Assembly: GCF_003073045.1 (NCBI RefSeq)
Contig: NC_037598.1
Location: 13,740,486 to 13,804,485, forward strand
DNA length: 64,000 nucleotides
Reading direction: 5' to 3'
Source of the DNA: Pomacea canaliculata
Taxonomy: Eukaryota > Mollusca > Gastropoda > Architaenioglossa > Ampullariidae
Below are positions 37,201 through 49,400 of this stretch, in pieces; within the stretch, counting starts at the first letter, position 1, and each line of letters begins with the position of its first letter. The notes beneath the pieces are model-generated. The model had not been told where the DNA came from. It did no database searches and saw nothing but the letters and a program-made list of their open reading frames with translations. The position numbers were made by a program, and so were the translations under genes.

Positions 37201-37556
37201 GATTAGGAATACGTAAGACAGTGCTTTGCTTTGCTTTTCTTTGATTTTTGTAGTGCCCATATTGAGCAATCTTTGTACTCCATGACATGAAGGCTATGAA
37301 TGAAATCAGGGACTAATTTGATTAGTCTTGGTTCACAAATTAAAAAAAAAAATTTCTTAAATCTGCTTGGTTGATTTGAGCATTTTCTCTTTATGATACA
37401 AATTTTATATTTATTGCTATTTATCACTGGCTTTAAATAATTACAATCTTGGCATTTTTCAGGTGGCGTGAAGCTAGTATGCAGAATGAAATGCGGTATA
37501 CAGAAAGCATGGCTGTCCTTAAAGTCATGTATGAGAGGAATATGAAGGATGGCTAG
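34210..37556 (+). CDS. LIN37: LIN37, MuvB/DREAM complex subunit, 238 aa, 8 exons
   Basis: Exons 34210-34231, 34614-34683, 35154-35204, 35459-35556, 35963-36141, 36645-36773, 37139-37212 and 37463-37556; all phases join, with stop TAG at 37554-37556. The start MSGKTKHAEVATARSRLGAT aligns with the human N-terminus, giving 238 residues against 246 in human. Exon 4 carries a basic nuclear-signal-like stretch (KSRKRKRK). Exon 5 has the hallmark KLFDRSVDLAQF...PLYPICRAWIRN. The C-terminus WKQIRNTWREAS...RYTESMAVLKVMYER matches the family end. LIN37 belongs to the MuvB core (LIN9, LIN52, LIN54, RBBP4), which represses cell-cycle genes in quiescence with p130/E2F4 as DREAM (known of the family). The exon 5 donor is the weaker GTCAGT. 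It converges with TSR1. Confidence 0.93.
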
Positions 37557-38700
37557 GAAAATCATTTGCAATCTACTCTTCAAAAACCTTCCTTCTTGTT
37601 CTATGGGGCTGTTTAGCCACACCACTCTATAGTTCTTTTGGAGGTATGTGGGGCTGTTATTAGTTGAAAGCAAACCCTTTATGACCACACTGCCTTTGTT
37701 ATTCCTTGTGGTTTTGCATGGTACAGCTGAGAGTGGTCTTGAACTTACTGTGCATCTGTAGAAGACAGGCATGATTTGGAAGTTCATTTAATGTCATGCA
37801 AGAGAGCTTTGTGATAGAGCTGTCACCCAAAAAGTAAAATTTTTACTGTAAATTCTTCTTACCAGATGACCTGACCATAGGACTTCAAAGGGCTACAACT
37901 GCTCTTTAACCAAATGAAGTATTTACCCCAGGGCAGTAGGGGAGAGCAGTTCTGTATGCTCTTCCCCAAACCTCAGAATTAAAAAAAAACCCCAACCTTC
38001 CATGTAGGTCCAGCAGTTTTTTTTTGTCAAACCCCATGGTGAAAGTAGGGAAGGCTGGTAGAGGGCATTCACGTCAGGTCATCTGGTATCAAAGAAAGAC
38101 AATTTACAATTAAAAAAGGTTTCTTTTCTGCTGTCAGAAGAATAGTTCCTACACTGTAATCCTTGAAAGTATCTGTATAAGAGGGAGACAGCTGTGGTTC
38201 ATGTAAGTGTACCCTCAAAAACAAAGTGAAAAGACTGCTGAACCCATGTGGGAAGGTATACATAAATATATATTTTTAGTAGTCCCAAGCAGCAATGGGA
38301 TTAGTGGGGAGAGCACTCTAGCTAGAGGGACTGCTACAACCCCCCTCCCCCAAACACTGCCCAGGGGGAAATCATTTATTTCCAGTTTTAGCCCTTAAGG
38401 TCCTATGGTCAAGTTGTAAAGTTAAAGAAATGATGTATATCATTGTATCCATACAAATGTAAAAATATGGCCATAGTCACTTTGTTCTATTGTTTGGCAA
38501 GCTTTTAGCACAGATCAGGTCATTCAGAACAGTAGATTAAATTATTCCTAGAGATTATGAGTTTGGAATGGACTGCACAAGGATCATATATTAACTATTT
38601 CGATGGCTTTTTTTCTGTGGAACACATTAACATGGATAGGATTTCTTACAAGAATAAATTCTGTAAAAAAAATCAACTACTGAACAAAAATGAAAGAATT
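37557..38700 (+). other. LIN37 3' flank / untranslated region
   Basis: No coding exon. It includes the inverted-repeat element at 37860-38088. A plus-strand AATAAA at 38653-38658 is a candidate poly(A) signal; the transcript end is not certain. Confidence 0.4.
37860..38088. mobile_element. 229-bp nonautonomous inverted-repeat element in the LIN37 3' flank
   Basis: TACCAGATGACCTGAC at 37860-37875 and GTCAGGTCATCTGGTA at 38073-38088 are perfect 16-bp inverted repeats. The outermost TA on each side could be the TA target duplication of Tc1/mariner-type insertions, leaving 14-bp termini starting CCAG. The interior has no open frame of note. Confidence 0.8.
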
Positions 38701-39861
38701 TGACTTCAATAGAAATAGATGTATGATGGTGTACGTGGAAGTCAGCATGCCTCCTGTTTGCAATGGGATTTATACTTTGAAAAATACCATGGAACTACAC
38801 AAAATGAGGCTCATATTCATGGCCAGCAATGGGTAAAAATTGCCTTGAATGTGGAATGAACAACTTCATGTCTAAACTAGCAGTTCATGAAACAATAAGG
38901 AGATGAAGTTAAATAACTGTGGGACATAAGAGAAAAGGGGGAAAGTGGCACTTTATTGTTTGGTCAACATGGGACATTAAGAAAACAAGGGCAAAAGCTG
39001 CAGAAATGTCAAATTCATACGTTAACCATGTTCCCTAACACCAACAATTCAACATTTTGTTCACTTGTATTGATTTCTTCTATATGTACCCTACACTGGG
39101 AAAATATTATTGGAAGGATCCTCATCTAATACATTACTGGCTGTCAAAATGATCTGGTAATGCCTACACCAATGTCATAAATGGTGTGCTATTTTCAGGC
39201 AGCAGATTTACTCAGCTCAGATAAACTAACAGGTTGGATAAACATGCTTCATGAATACAAGCCCAGAAGGCAACTTTTTTTTAACTGTAAACGAAAAACA
39301 AAAAATGATCAGAATTACAAGGGATTGTACAGTGAAATAACAAAAATATACAGTACTAAGAGCACAAGGAAACCAGTCCAATGCAGCGTGGAAGTGAATG
39401 TTATAAAAGATGTAGAAATAAGCAAACATTACACAAAGATTTGCAAACAATTAGAAACTCAGTTACTTTTAGCTATATGTCACAATGAATACTGATACCA
39501 TTTAAAAAAGAATATTCCGATGCCAAAAAACCCCATTTCATACAATTTTAATATCAGAAAACTTTGTAACCTGTACAGAAGTTCATTAAATATGCACATA
39601 AAACATCTCAAAATCACATCATGCTTAAGCCAAAATACATGCGATGGCTGTTGAAGCTATAAATGGCTGAACCAAGACACTAGGGACTTACAAATGCTTT
39701 TCCCCCCACTTCTCTCCCATGAATGCAGAGGGAAAAAGGTGCCTTCTTCCATGGTCATATAATTTTTACATGATCGTATTCTTTCACGTTGGAATTTATG
39801 TTGGCCAATCTATTCAAAAGTGTACATGGAACTAACAATGCCACATTTTTCAACATCAGAT
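38701..39861 (-). other. TSR1 3' flank / untranslated region with a dispersed repeat
   Basis: No coding exon. A minus-strand AATAAA (TTTATT at 38952-38957 on the plus strand) is a candidate poly(A) signal for TSR1, about 300 bp from the LIN37 candidate, so the two genes may end tail to tail. A repeat shared with 54.7 kb lies at 39227. Confidence 0.4.
39227..39266 (+). repeat. Dispersed repeat shared with 54711-54750
   Basis: TAACAGGTTGGATAAACATG, then CTTCATGAATACAAGC. The copy at 54711 differs at only a handful of positions over ~38 bp (GGGTAAACATGCTCCATGGA). Family unknown. Confidence 0.6.
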
Positions 39862-42800
39862 CTAATCAAACATATGGAAAGCTTGTCCCTCTTCTTCCTC
39901 TTCCATGTTGCTGGGTGCAGATGGACAAGGTACACGAGGATTGTAAGTCCACTTGCAGTACATCCGTTTGTACAGGTTCATTAAAACTGTGTCTTGGGAC
40001 TTCAGCTGACCGTTGAAGACACATTTCATGTGCCCATGTGTTCCTGTCAACACAGACAAATCATTAAAACCAAAACCAAAATATGATTCAATAATGAAGC
40101 ATGCATGATTATCAGAGGGAAAGAGGAAATTACACACTTGCTTAAAGAAAATAAAAGGGAAAGTGATGAATCTCTTCTAAAGATTACGGCATGATGTTAG
40201 CTACACAAATTTTGAAGTTTTTTTTTTGTCTGAACAAGCAAATGCAGTCGCTTTTCCTCATAAAAAATAGCCTTTACGCAAAGATACACAATGAAAAAAA
40301 GTACCTAATGGCTCCAAAATATGACCACGACGACCCCATTTTGTCCTCAGTTCAATCTTCTTGAACCACAAAATATCCTCTGCAAACAGAAAAGTGAAAT
40401 GCTTTTTCCTTAACTTTCTCTGAGTGCATTAATGATGTCATTCTTTACAAAGTTTGTTACATGACTTGCCAAAGTTATACCAGTAATGTTATGATGAAGC
40501 TGGAAAAAGCTTTATTTTTATTTATTTTACTTTGAATAGAATTATAAAACTGACCTCTGTTGAAAAACATTAAGCGAATAACTGCTGAGCGCTTGTTGAT
40601 CTTGAAGGGATGACCACTTAGAACTATCCGCTTAACAATGATTCGATCAGGCGAGGCAGATAAAACAGAGCCGGATGCCACAAGTTGATGGTGACCTATC
40701 AATAAAAAAAATTAAAGGAAAATCGTGTTGATCAATACACCAGCTGATTTCAATGTCATGAAAATACCCAGGCATTCAAAATTATTTTCTAGTTAACATT
40801 ATTTTTGCTTGAAAGTCACTGTTAAGACTTAAGTCAATCTTACACTGATTGTCTTGACAGATGTTTTGCATCACAGTGCTTAACCAAAGCTTTAGGTGGA
40901 CTTTTTTAATGTCAACAATATGTTCACAAATTTACACCTTCTTCAATCATACTAACAACAGAACATGAACTTACCATCATTGGCCTGTTGAAAGACTAGG
41001 ACAGGGGCAGGGGCAAAAGTAAGTGGTGCATATACGCTGGCCACACATGCATCATTCTGGGGCAGGAATCTCTCGAACTACAAAATACAACAAATTGCAG
41101 GATGGTTTATGCGTTAACGCATTCAAATACAGCTGGATTAAAAAATATAATGTGAATGTGACTTTCCAGAAATGAAGTAGTTCAGACAGCAAACCAAAAA
41201 ACCCCCCAAAACCCCAAACCCTGCATTATTGCATAATCCACACAAAATGTATTGAACAAGGTGAGGAAACATACCTTGTGCTTATCACCTGTTGCATGCT
41301 GTGAAAAAATGGGACAAGCAGAAAAGCGCCTGTATCCAACTTGAAAGACTAACTCTTCCTTTGAACGAACAGGATCAGTAAAATCAAGAGGTCTCTTGAT
41401 CACAAAATGCATCACTGTCATCTTCTGTTCATGGGGCAGCATCCCAAAAAGAACTACTGGAGTATTTGGAGAGTGGCTCTCTGAAAACATTTAAATTCAA
41501 GCAATAAAACTCTTTTGGTAGATTACTGGGCACCCTAAAACAGAAAAAGTCAAATATTTGATTCCTGCATTGATGCCATTAAACAGCATAAAATAACTGA
41601 GAAAGTAAATGACAGACAGAAAAAGTATCACACAGACTGCATGAGGGGATGGAAAGAAGCAGGGAAGAGAAGGAAACCAATACAAAGAAAGTGGATCAAC
41701 TAGATTAAAGTTTGGCAAAGTTTCATTAACTCACCCATAAATGTCCGTGGAACATTGGAAATGTGGATTGTGATGTACTGCCCAGGCTTATTGAAACAAA
41801 GAATACAAATGAGTAAATGTTTATATCTCCTTACTTTGTTCCACTACAAGGCAATTCTACACTTATTATTATTTTATCATGAAAGGCAATGCCTAAAAAA
41901 ATATCAAGTATATCTTTAGCTGAGCAAGAAAAAAAAAAAAGACATAAAACTAGTGAATAAGGTCAAGTAGGTGTCCAGTTTTAGACTGGGTGGGAAATGT
42001 TTTCTTTCAGTTTTTGCTTGCTTTTAACATGCTCAATTTTGCTAACTGAAAACACGCATTAAGAAAAAACAGGCAAGAATGCATATGTGCACATCACAGC
42101 TAAAAAATCTACAGACCCATTATGCCATGCATAAAGACATATGACCACAGTTTCTGTCCATATAAATGATGAAGCCAAATGCTCACCTGTACTGCATCAG
42201 AAACTTCTTGCTTGCGGACAGACTTTTTCAAAAGTTTTATATTATCAAATCTAAAAATACGCCCATACTCAATAGGCAAGTTCTCATTCTGGCACCAAGG
42301 CGAAGTTCGAAAACTCTGTAAACCTTGGTATCTGTGGAGCAACATAAAAGTCATGAGATAGGTGCCACTTCTTGTAAGGAAATAAAATCATCTACAATTA
42401 CAATGATAGCATTTAACTTTTCTACAGCTTACAGTGGTCTTGCATAAGTTTTAATATAATAGTTACAGCTGGTCACTTATCAGTCATTAGCCAGGTTTGA
42501 TTCATCTTTGTTCTTCCTACTTGTGATACAGCGTTAGTTGCTGGCATGACATAAAACATAACCAACCAGCCATCCTCAACACTTCCTTACACCCAACACA
42601 AACATTTAAGATACCAGCTCCGAAAATCTGAGCTTAAATCACAGTGCTAATGAAAAACATATCAAGCTCACTTAAAAAAAAACTTCCCCACAAAATATGA
42701 CAAATATTGTACAAGTTTAAAAAGAAAAGATTTTTCAACACAGAGGGTTCATTGAAAAAAGGTACCTTGCAAAGCGCACTCTAGCTGGAACATCTACAGG

Positions 42801-45800
42801 CGTGTCCACTTCATCTGGAAACATGACATGCTGACGTTCTTCTTTGACCTTTTCCAGGCTGAAGATCGTTAACATTTTTTCAGCATACTTATAAAACCAA
42901 ATAAATAAAATTTTAAATCTTTATGATTCCATTTCCTCTATAAATCTAGTAGAGTAGAAAAGATATCAGTATCAGTTAAATTTTAGCAGTCTTATGCCAG
43001 TGACACAGATTTGTTAAAATCAAATGAATGATAAAAATGAAAAAAAAAAAGAAAATACTCTGCTCACAATTTCTGTTCTGCATCAAGGTCCATTGCAGCA
43101 TCATATTTTTCTGCATCTCCGCCTTCTGTCACAGTCATCTTTCCCAAAAAAAATGAAGGAAAAAAACTCAACAGTGGGCAAACATTGCCATGAGAATTTA
43201 TTCTAAAACTTCACATGTTAAACAGATTGTACTCTAGCTTGGCTGTATAAATGAGCAGTGAAGTAACCCCCCCCAAAACTTATCATTTCAGTTTGTGGCA
43301 ACAGTAGTCAGGAGATGGAAAGTTAATAAACTGCAAGCGCTGCACAGTAGGAACTGTGGGTAGTCATCATGTACCAAACAAGCCACTGCTTTCTCTCATT
43401 TTCACTTTTTCCTGTTATTATCATACACAATAATGTAGCTCGTACTCAATAGGCCCACAAGCTAACTCTCACAATTGCTAGATGAAAGTCTTTTGAAAAT
43501 AATTAAGAGGTTGCTGTGAAGAATGTATGCAGGACATTACAAAATCATCACCATCATCATCCATTTGGAATTAAAAAAAAGTGGGATGCTTGATATCCAA
43601 AAGTATGAAAAAATACTGACAGTCTACTCTCTTTTGTGTTAAAATGTACTTGTGCAATACACAAGAGAGTCAAAAAGACTTTTACCGTTTCAAGGGCTTC
43701 TGAATCTTCTTCCTCTTCTTTGCTGTCATCATCCGACTCTACATCCACTGGTGCCATATCCTCATCGCTATTATCATCATCATCATCATCACTATCATCC
43801 TAAAAAAAAAAAAAATAAACAAAAAGAAAACTTCCCTTATAACCCAACATATAATGTACTTACGTGCTACAAAATCATCATCACTAAAGGCAAAAAATGA
43901 TTCTTGCAACATTTTTTGACAAAAATTAGAAGGAAAAAAATAGTTCAGTTCCTCTTAACACAAATCTCACCTCATCACTCTCATTTATCCACATCTGTTG
44001 GTACTCTGAAACACCCGATGGAAGTTTCTTGCGTTGCAATGCAGAAGCTGAGGTTAAAAAAAAAAAAAAAGCAAAATAAATAAAAATTAAAATTAGACTG
44101 AAAGGTACCCTCTCCCAACCAAGACCAGATCTGGTAGACCTCACAAAAAATACACACTTAAAACTCTTGAAGTATAATATAGTACAGGTGTGCACTTCTC
44201 CAGATGTCAAACCTATCAAATTAAATGAGGAAACATGCCCAGATATGACTGACTTTAATAAGATCTGAAACCAAAAACTACTGGAAATTGAAATGTTACC
44301 TTCTGCTGCTAGTATTTCACTTTCTGTAGGCCATGTCTGCTCATTCTGCATAACATCAGGCTCTGCTTCACTCTGCAAGCTTTCCTGTTTGTCAGGTTCT
44401 GCATGTGCCAACACCTTAGTGCCATCATCAACATTCATGGATGAACCCTGATGTGACAACAAACTTTTGTATAAAGAAGGAAAACAAGTAAAGGAAATAT
44501 AAGTGGGATAAACAGATAAACACAGCTATGAAAAGTTCACTTGAAAATTACATGTATTAATATAATCCAATGCAAGAACTGTATATTTATTATCACAGTT
44601 ATTTTACAAACATTTTGCACTCTTGCTTACCTTCAATTTTGTTTTTCACTATGGATGACAAGTGGATATGGGTCAGGGATGGAGTCAATCTGTGATATTT
44701 GGTAATTGTCCCAGCCACTGATGTATATCAGCCTGTTGACTGAAAGTTTCTCACCTCGCAGATAGCCAGATACCTTTAAGGTGCCCACCACACTCTGCAA
44801 GATCACAGATTACTGCTTAAACACTTCCTTGAATAGCATTTTTCGACTCAAAGGTTGAATTACAGTTGAAGAACAAGCTTAACAGGAAACTTTATGCAAG
44901 AGCCATAAAGTAAAATAGGAGTCAAAAGGCCCAAATCATTACCTCATCTGTTTCAGCTTCAAAAGCTATAGATTCAGCAAACAGGTATGGACGCATTTCA
45001 CGGTAATAGACAGGCTTCACTTTAGCATCTATCAGCTGCCTCAAGATGAGCAAAGCATCTTGTCTGGTGTCTAGAGTTCGCAGTTTTTCACAAGGAAAAC
45101 TGAAACAAAACAAAAAAGAATTACCAAGAAACATTCAAATAAGGCATCCCTTTTCATTTAAAATCATGTGGCATCACCAAAAAACCAAGTAAGGCAATTG
45201 CACCAACTTGGCTGAAAATTGAACACTTTAGCTACAATGCTGACGTAGACCCAGAAGTTTCACCTTTTTTCCAACACTTTTTGTGCAGCTTTTCTTGCTT
45301 CGGCTGCTTTCTTTTGAGGAAGCTGAGAAAGACCCTGAAACAAACATAAATGCCAAATTTTGATGTGTTGATACCATTAAAAGCCTGGTGAACATTGATC
45401 TAGGTCCTCTGAATGATCAAACAGTGTGTTACTAGTTCTCAAAACACTGATTTGGTAGACCCAAAACATGCAAAATTCCATATATACATGAGTTGAGAGA
45501 TCACTATTACAACCATTCAAATCCAGGAGCTAGTAGGTGCAGCAAGGCAAGGGATAAACCAACAAAGTATAAAGATGCAGTGTCTGCATGTCTTACATGG
45601 CATGTAAACAATGATGAGGAAAGTCCCTGTCCCATGAGGCACTTGAGACAAGAGTTACCATAATTGTCAATTACTGCTTCTGGAGACACTACAAATAGAA
45701 CAGAGTCTGCTATCTTTGCAGAATCAAGCAGTGCATGCAGATTGCCGTACTGTGGAATGAAGAAGGACATCCTCTGCTTTAAAGCGAGGAACACTGGAGA

Positions 45801-48139
45801 GGAAGAAAAAAAAAAGTTACAAAGTTTCCTCCTGATGGAAAGAGAAAATTGTTATCAGAGGCAGATTTTCTGAATACTTAATGACAAATTATGCTTTAAC
45901 AAAATGTAAAAACCTTCAATATTTACATGAGCTAATGAGACTTTTCTCAAATACAAAACATCTTTATTCCCTTGAGGAAATTGTTGTGTATGCTGACATT
46001 AATATTATTACATCGCTTTATATAAAACATCAAACATAAAATAGGACACACACACCTGATGTGCAGAGCTCCTTGTTCATTTTTTAGAACGGTGGGCGTT
46101 TGATCCTCATCAACAGCACCTTCTTGAAGTAACTCCATCACAGTGTCGGTGTTCACCGATGAACAGAGCTTCACAATCACCTGAAAAATGTTAACAATTT
46201 GTGCAGGTTCAACATCTGATTTGGGAACACTATTGACAACCCCTCCACTACACATATACAATACCTGGAACACAGCACCAGAAACACCAAAGGAATACCT
46301 TTCCCCCAAGAAAACAAAACGAATTACAGCTGCAAAAAACAATAATATGACAATACAAAATTTTATTGATATAAATGAACTTTTCTCAGTAGTGAGAGAG
46401 AATTAAAATTCATTGCATAAAATGTTTATGAATGTATGCTACTTGTTCTAATCTGACATAACTAGATATCAAAATATAGACAGGCTTTACATTTGACACA
46501 GTATTGGTTATTAACTCTTTCTATAGTTTGGGAATGCAAACATCTTCATAGCTAAAGGTTAGTTGCGTTAATACACCCTAATTAGTTAAAAATGAAAATA
46601 AATCCCCATAACCTTCATGAATCTGGTCTGCTTTTTATGAAATGGTTAGACAGGAAAGCCATAGTGCTGAAGTTCTTCAATAATGTAACTACAAGTTACA
46701 TTTTTGTTGGTACAGTAATAAGCCAAAGATATACACACAATATATATATTTTTCAAGCTACAAATATCTCCATATAAAACAGTTTAAGCATTTTATAAGA
46801 AAACGCATTTCTACCAAACTCAGCCATTGTGGCTGAATCCTGCAACACACTCACTGTAAAATGAGGGGGTGTGTACTGTCCTCCTCGTCTTCGTTTCATC
46901 TCAATAACTTCCCCTCTTTTCAGCTTTCTGAGTTGCTTTGCCTGTCAAGTACAAAAACTATATTAGTAAACAAAAGTCAACAAAAACACTCTACATGGCC
47001 AGAACACCAAGCTATAGCTGAATTAATATTAAGCTAAGGTAGTCAGCATTTATTACAAAAGTTTGTAAATATTTAATACTGATTAAAAAGTAAGCCTACT
47101 TGAATTCTCCTTTCATTCTTTCGTTGAACTTGCTTAGCTTTCTTAGTGACAGTTTTGATGTTGACCCGACCTGAAAGAAATTATTTTAAAATGTTAGATA
47201 ATTTAAATATGAAGCAAAAGAATGTGTTGCTATAAATAAACTATAAACAAAGAGACACACAGACACAAAATCTTAAGAGATTGGTTAAAAACACTTTCCA
47301 ATGATTCAATTCACACCCAAATCTGAAATAAAAAGATAATCTAGATGTCTTATACACCCACATTTATGTAGTGGTACTGACAACAGGCTAGTTCAGGCCC
47401 TTGTTGTGGTACTGCTGCGGTTTCTGTAACAATTTTTTTTCTAACATGAATGGGTTAGCCCAAAGCAAAACCCCAGCCTGGAGGGCCTGGGTGCAACATT
47501 TTAGTCTGACCTCTCCCCTGATAGACCTGTTCGGCTTGGTTATTCCTGCCAGGAGCACAAGGCTCCCGCCGACATTGCTCTGTCGATCGACAAGGCGCAA
47601 AAGCCACCAAACCACTACAAGCTAAGATGCACCAACTAGTGGTGGCTGATAACAGGTAGCGATATAATATTCTACAATGAGATTTTCCATGTGTAAAATG
47701 TTCCTTTATTAAAATGCTTAAAAAATCGCTGTCCATTCATGCCTGATCATAGGAAAATCAAAGGACAGGACACATGATTATATAATTTTATATCTAGAGA
47801 GAGTGCGATTCAACATCACAATTGCACTTTTGTTCCACTGCAATTTTGTTCATTACCTTTTTAATCGAGATAATTGTAAATACGCCACTCAAATCATTAG
47901 AACAAAGTAGAAGGGATGTTCGGCTTCGTCAGTTTGTTTTATTCCATATCACAACAGATCAGAAATATCAATACCATCGTCATTTACGATGCGTAAAAAA
48001 TTAAATTAATAAGCTAAAAATACAAACCATGAGATTCACGAGATAGTTCTCCTTTACTTCTATGTTTTCCATGTTTGTGACTCTTATTTTGTTGCTTTAG
48101 AACTCCAGGGCGATGACTATGAGCTTCGTCGGCTGCCAT
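39862..48139 (-). CDS. TSR1: TSR1, 40S ribosomal subunit maturation factor, ~797 aa, 20 exons
   Basis: Exons 48028-48139, 47100-47170, 46855-46941, 46054-46180, 45597-45793, 45264-45334, 44943-45099, 44631-44794, 44300-44447, 43971-44047, 43686-43799, 43068-43138, 42766-42858, 42187-42331, 41735-41786, 41275-41480, 40975-41077, 40555-40695, 40305-40379 and 39862-40043. Phases join except exon 8, one base short. The start [20 protein letters not shown] matches human (HRPGPLKQQNK); total about 797 residues against 804. The G-like domain covers exons 3-6, AARP2CN exons 7-8 ([19 protein letters not shown]), then an acidic linker (exons 9-11) and the C-terminal RIBIOP domain ([58 protein letters not shown]). 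It resembles the BMS1 GTPase but the family lacks GTPase activity. It acts in late 40S assembly. Confidence 0.97.
44631..44794 (-). other. TSR1: TSR1 exon 8 with an apparent one-base loss
   Basis: The AARP2CN exon reads in phase to [17 protein letters not shown] and then meets TGA two bases before a strong AAG/GTAAGC donor. Its length is 164; the phases of neighbouring exons require 165. One more T in the plus-strand runs at 44637-44646 (TTTT G TTTTT) would give ...HSEKTKLK and join the next exon (GSSMNVDDG) in phase. An assembly undercall is most likely. Confidence 0.8.
47387..47650 (-). repeat. Dispersed repeat in TSR1 intron 1, possibly from a non-LTR retrotransposon
   Basis: GC-rich block inside an AT-rich intron. 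The minus strand contains CCAGGCTGGGGTTTTGC and TTGTTACAGAAACCGCAG, words I associate with the 5' noncoding region of common endonuclease/reverse-transcriptase repeats in marine invertebrates. No intact frame. Family call is from memory only. Confidence 0.4.
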
Positions 48140-48180
48140 GTTTATGTTTTACCACGTGGATGGAATTACCTTCAGAGTTC
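48120..48180 (-). promoter_or_regulatory. TSR1 start region with YY1-like motif
   Basis: The start codon lies inside AAACATGGCAGCCGACG on the minus strand (48130-48142), a YY1-type AANATGGC word as seen at many ribosome-biogenesis gene starts. No TATA box is visible. Confidence 0.35.
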
Positions 48181-48284
48181 TTTCCCATGTAAGCCAAGGG
48201 ACGTGACTGTGCTCGCTGAGGCTTGCAGAAGGTGGAATATCCTCTCATATAGTATATCTATCGTATGTGAGAGAGCTGATGAGG

Positions 48285-48520
48285 TTTTAGGGGCGTCCGG
48301 TAGTATTGTGGTTAAAACATTTGTTTGTCACCCCTGCAGGGTTCAGATCTCATCTCGGGACACTCTGTATGTGACACCTGTTCGCAGAGCTGGGCGTCTG
48401 GAGTTTTCTCCCTGTACTCCGGTTTTTCCCCTCTCTGATAGAGTGAAGTCGCCGCGAGTAGGAAGCATTTTTCTTCTAAATACACCAACTAACGAAGAGT
48501 TCATTCGACTGGCTAATCAA
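48285..48520 (+). repeat. tRNA-derived SINE head, unit 1
   Basis: TAGTATTGTGG (A-box-like) near 48301 and GGTTCAGATCTC (B-box-like) near 48340 with tRNA-like spacing, followed by a CT-rich SINE-like body. It is immediately followed by a second tRNA-like head at 48541. It begins about 150 bp upstream of the TSR1 start. Confidence 0.55.
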
Positions 48521-48540
48521 TCTTATCAAATTAGGGTGAA

Positions 48541-48829
48541 CCCGGGCGGTTGGTGGTATAGAAACTCAAGTGTCTGTCACCACGACAGCGAGAATCGTCT
48601 GTCCAGGGTTCGAATCTTGGCAGCGAGGTATACTTTTTTTGACAGTAACACCTACAGGATTGATACCCGCTGGTTTTCTCCGGGTGCTACAGGGTTTTAT
48701 GTTGGTGTATGAAGATGCATTTGATGCCAGCACTAAAAAGGATTTGTGCTTCTTTAGGCAAATTATAGCGCTTCGAGTCTCGGTTTGGTGCTGAGGAAAG
48801 GCGCGCTATATAATAATAATACGTAGTTA
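48541..48829 (+). repeat. tRNA-derived SINE, unit 2, with tail
   Basis: GGGCGGTTGGTGGTATAGAA begins a tRNA-like head, with a clear B box GGTTCGAATCT near 48609. The body ends ATAGCGCTTCGAGTC...GGAAAGGCGCGCTATATA plus (ATA)n near 48815-48829, a LINE-derived tail type. Confidence 0.65.
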
Positions 48830-49104
48830 TCACACAAATCATCAATTGCAGTCAAGACGTAAATAGATGCTAAACAGGTTTAGGAGGAATGTATGCCCAG
48901 GCACAATTGTCTTTATCGAGACGATAGTATCTATTTCTTCAAGTTCTGAAGCTTACAACATATGTGCAGAAGCAAAAACGATATGGCAGGTCTAAAACAA
49001 CTGTTCACTGCAGTTTTTTTTTCCAAAATGAAAGAGAAAAGTGAATCGATATCATTCATGAGAAAGTCTGACACGTTATTGACGCAAGTAGTTCTTCCAG
49101 GTGT

Positions 49105-49400
49105 CACTATGAAGACCCGCAATGACGTCACGTCTGGCGCGGAGGGAGTTCAGGTGAGCTTTTTCCATCAGGGCGTCTTCGTGAACGAGTATTGACAGAA
49201 GAAAAAAAATTTATTCTACTTCGTGTGGGTCTGTGGTAAATCTTTAAAATGCATGTATGCATTTTTTTTCACCCACGATATCCCCCACGGGCTCAGTGAC
49301 GTTGCCTGGACGACAAAAGTGGCGGAGGAGACGCGCGTCTGTGGGTAGAATTTATGTGCACGTGCTGTCTCGGCTCTTTGTCGAGGAGGGGTTGTGCACG
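49105..49400 (+). promoter_or_regulatory. CpG-rich block with a perfect CRE octamer
   Basis: TGACGTCA at 49123-49130 is a perfect CREB/ATF palindrome. GTTGCCTGGACGAC near 49301 resembles an RFX X-box half-site, and a donor-like CAG/GTGAGC lies at 49153. It may be a distal promoter of an unmapped transcript. Nothing downstream confirms this. Confidence 0.3.

Noticed and set aside
37203-37787. 194-codon minus-strand open frame
   Set aside because: It is antisense to LIN37 exons 7-8 and the 3' flank. LIN37 is the clear gene there.
48541-48625. Functional tRNA gene
   Set aside because: Promoter boxes are present, but cloverleaf stems do not form well and a SINE body with a LINE-type tail follows.
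48113-48712. 199-codon plus-strand open frame opposite the TSR1 start
   Set aside because: It runs through the antisense of TSR1 exon 1 and then two SINE heads, and has no family resemblance.
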